Shown: piece by piece, positions 62,036 through 64,000 of the stretch | How the letters are laid out: every line of letters begins with the position of its first letter | Position numbering within the stretch: the stretch's first letter is position 1 | Assembly: GCA_020205615.1 (NCBI GenBank) | Contig: CM035160.1 | Location: forward strand, 6,426,437 to 6,490,436 | Origin: Panax quinquefolius | Taxonomy: Eukaryota > Streptophyta > Magnoliopsida > Apiales > Araliaceae | Length of the DNA: 64,000 nt | Direction: 5' to 3' | Notes under the pieces: generated by a model | Database searches by the model: none | What the model was told of the DNA's origin: nothing | Seen by the model: the letters and a program-made list of their open reading frames with translations, nothing else | Made by a program: the position numbers and the translations under genes

Positions 62036-63140
62036 AAATAGTGAGCACGGACTAGATGTAGATCCTTGAAGAAGCCGATTCGGCGGAAAAAGGCGGATTT
62101 TGCACAGTGATAGAAGATCATTGATGAGGAGATTACAAAGTCATTGTTGCCGACTTCATCTATGAAATTGATTACCCAAGTGGATGGCGAATGTGGTGTT
62201 GTGCGAAAGCGAGAATGGAAAATGGCGAGTTTGCATCGATTACACCGATCTGAATAAAGCTTGTCCGAAAGACTTTTATCCTTTGCCCCTATATTGACCA
62301 AATTTCATCGATGCCACTTCAGGGTATGCATTACTAAGCTTTATGGATGCTTTTTCAAGTTATCACTAAATATCTATGTGCAAGAAAGACGTCTCGAAGA
62401 CAACATTCATTACACACCATTCGGTGTATGCCTACAAGAAGATGACCTTTGGCCTTATAAATGCTGGAGCCACTTACCAGAGAATGATGAACTTCGTCTT
62501 CAACAGGCAACTAGGGAGAAACATGGAGGTCTATGTAGATGACATGATCGTGAAGAGCATGCAGGTTCAGAAACATTTGGACGATCTGGAGGAGTGCTTC
62601 CAGTATCGATCCATCATCACCGAGGCTCAATTCGGCCAAATGCACCTTCTGCTCTCGGTGCGGGGAAGTTTCGGATATCCGGTCATCGGAGGGCATTGAA
62701 GCCAACTGGAAGATCCAGCCATTCTTGACATGAAGACTCCTCGATCGTTCAAATACGTCCAACGTTTGGTGGCGGGATTACAGCTCTGAGGAGGTTTTTG
62801 TCGAAAGTCTGCGGAGAGGTGCCTTCCTTTCTTTGATACACTAAAAGGACCAAAGAATGCAAAGACGTTCCGAGTGGAATCCGCCGAATCGAAGACGCCT
62901 TTCGAGGCATAAAGACATATCTATCTTGGCTCCTTTATTGATGAAGCTCACGCCCAACCAGAGACCTTATATTTATACCTTGCAATGCAAGTTCTTTGGC
63001 GATTGGAGCGATCTTTGGTTCGGAGGTCGATTGGGAAGCGACATCCGGTCTATTATGTCGATCCACGCCACACGCTTCTTGAGGATATCTCCAAAGTCGG
63101 CGAGAGATCCGATCGTAGATAGTCCAATCTGGAAGAGAAG
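62036..63140 (+). pseudogene. Reverse transcriptase and RNase H fragment of element F
   Basis: RT at about 62190-62600: CIDYTDLNKACPKD-like start at about 62230, YAYKKMTFGLINAGATYQRM (62424-62483) and the catalytic YVDD at 62532-62543. Then a thumb-like segment (TFEVSP-type, 62690-62810). An RNase H start is seen at about 62840-63140 (EAFRGIKTYL, then ISKVGERSDR). After that no RNase H end or integrase is visible. Frame broken. Confidence 0.8.
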
Positions 63141-63276
63141 AGATTTGGGTCTGTAACAAAAACCATTTTTCGTGTCAACCTTGTTGCTTGAAGGGCATCC
63201 ATCGGGATCTCTTCTCAAATCGGTGTTGGGTCGAGGAGATTGTTTGCTCAATATTTTGAAACCTCATTCTCGGGAC

Positions 63277-63811
63277 CTACTCTAATTTGAAGAGGAGGGT
63301 GAAGAAGATGTCGACGCAGGGAGGAATCCTACAGCTCGTGATGAGGAAGGCAATGAATGCCAGAATGTGAATGTAAAAATTAGGCACCAACTGGGCAAAA
63401 CCCACTCCTATGAACCCTAGGAGGGTAACGACGAAGGCATGGAGGGGTAGACGAATCCCCTTTTCAAGGAAAGTAACTGGCATAGCGACCCAACCATCCG
63501 GTCGATGGTACATGCGTTCTTCGAGAGGCGGGGCCCTTATAAGATATATATCCTAATCGATAATGAGTCCGGAGGATACGTATCTCAGATTCCGTAACGA
63601 TGGAGGAGATATTGGCATGAGGAAACTGTTCCCCATCCTTAAAGAAGTCGGAAGGAGGCAGAGAAGGGATCAGGGGCGGATTCTTCCTCATGGTTGCTGT
63701 AGATTTGGGATTGGAACACGAACCCTCTTGGTTAGGGTTTGGATTGGGGGAAACGGTGCTAACGGGAGTCACGCGAAGGGGAGAATTTTGGTTAGGGTTC
63801 ACGGTCACCAT
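63277..63811 (-). pseudogene. Antisense ORF of element F: 'putative gypsy type transposon' (Transposase_28-like) protein
   Basis: Read on the minus strand from ATG at 63811. A pro/asn-rich N-terminus (NPNQNSP, SPNPNPNQ) is followed by SIVTESEIRILRTHYRL, then, after a frameshift within 63464-63513, DGWVAMPVTFLEKGIRLPLH and FIGVGFAQLVPNFYIHILAF, and a late RIPP motif. These are the conserved features of the plant family listed as putative gypsy-type transposon (PF04195, named from memory). About 178 codons are visible, shorter than the family's usual length. The biochemical role is unknown. The spacer at 63141-63276 holds nothing recognised. Confidence 0.75.
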
Positions 63812-64000
63812 TGTTGAGATTTAAGAAAAGCAGAGAAGGAAGTTACGGGAAGGAGAAAAAGCTCAAAGGTTCAAAGTTCAAATTGGTTTGTAAAACGAGT
63901 CAAAATTGGTAAAGTTTATCTTTTATACTAACTGATTTACCACGAGTTCTGGCGGCGTATATAAATGTTAGTAATGATGAGAATTGAATGGGAAGCGTCC
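63812..64000. other. Upstream of the antisense ORF; element F continues
   Basis: Non-coding. It would hold the leader or promoter of the antisense ORF. No LTR boundary is visible before the window ends. Confidence 0.4.

Larger units (their letters stand above)
38590..64000 (+). mobile_element. Element F: Tat/Ogre-like Ty3/gypsy element, split by E (and D)
   Basis: Pieces are 38590-41236 (putative LTR, primer site, gag) and 61382-64000 (protease, RT, RNase H, antisense ORF). The 3' LTR is beyond the window. Gag, the DNGSS protease and YVDD reverse transcriptase differ from the Tekay elements and fit the Tat/Ogre side of Ty3/gypsy. The two parts join in the gag-protease region once E is removed. 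No integrase is visible between RNase H and the antisense ORF. Confidence 0.75.

Overview
The window is nuclear DNA of a flowering plant, most likely a eudicot. The evidence is a spliced gibberellin-receptor gene with the plant GID1 exon structure, very AT-rich intergenic DNA, and dense nests of plant-type Ty3/gypsy LTR retrotransposons. I cannot name the species. I saw no prokaryotic operons, rRNA, tRNA or CRISPR.

Left nest (1-30230). A plus-strand Tekay-like chromovirus, element H (4891-29995, 5' LTR outside the window), is cut twice. Minus-strand element A (1-4890) sits in its leader. Minus-strand element B (8836-26612) sits in its integrase. B's own 5' LTR was then split by plus-strand element C (15369-25084), with a clean 5-bp target duplication TAAAG. 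H itself lies against the first 235 bp of a minus-strand LTR (29996-30230), so this side is four levels deep. A and B are copies of one deleted, non-autonomous derivative. They keep LTRs, leader, the end of gag, protease and the start of RT, but most of pol is replaced by about 1.25 kb of non-coding DNA, followed in B by a 58-bp minisatellite.

Gene island (30231-38589). The only host gene recognised is GID1 on the minus strand (32561-34142, two coding exons, 345 aa). It appears intact and is flanked by unique AT-rich DNA with a G-box and a long G-tract upstream.

Right nest (38590-64000). A different Ty3/gypsy element F (Tat/Ogre-like gag, DNGSS protease, YVDD RT) is split between gag and protease by Tekay-like element E (41237-61381). 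E's 5' LTR is in turn split by complete element D (42639-52787), with target duplication TTTTC. Downstream of F's RNase H lies an antisense ORF of the 'putative gypsy type transposon' family, and no integrase is visible before it.

The retrotransposon genes share one layout: LTR, iMet-type primer site, gag with CCHC knuckles, protease, RT, RNase H, integrase with a chromodomain-like tail, polypurine tract, LTR. All have many frame breaks. The breaks cluster at CG and CTG sites, while GID1 has none. That pattern fits methylation-linked sequencing error added to genuine decay, so 'pseudogene' calls in the repeats should be read with that caution.
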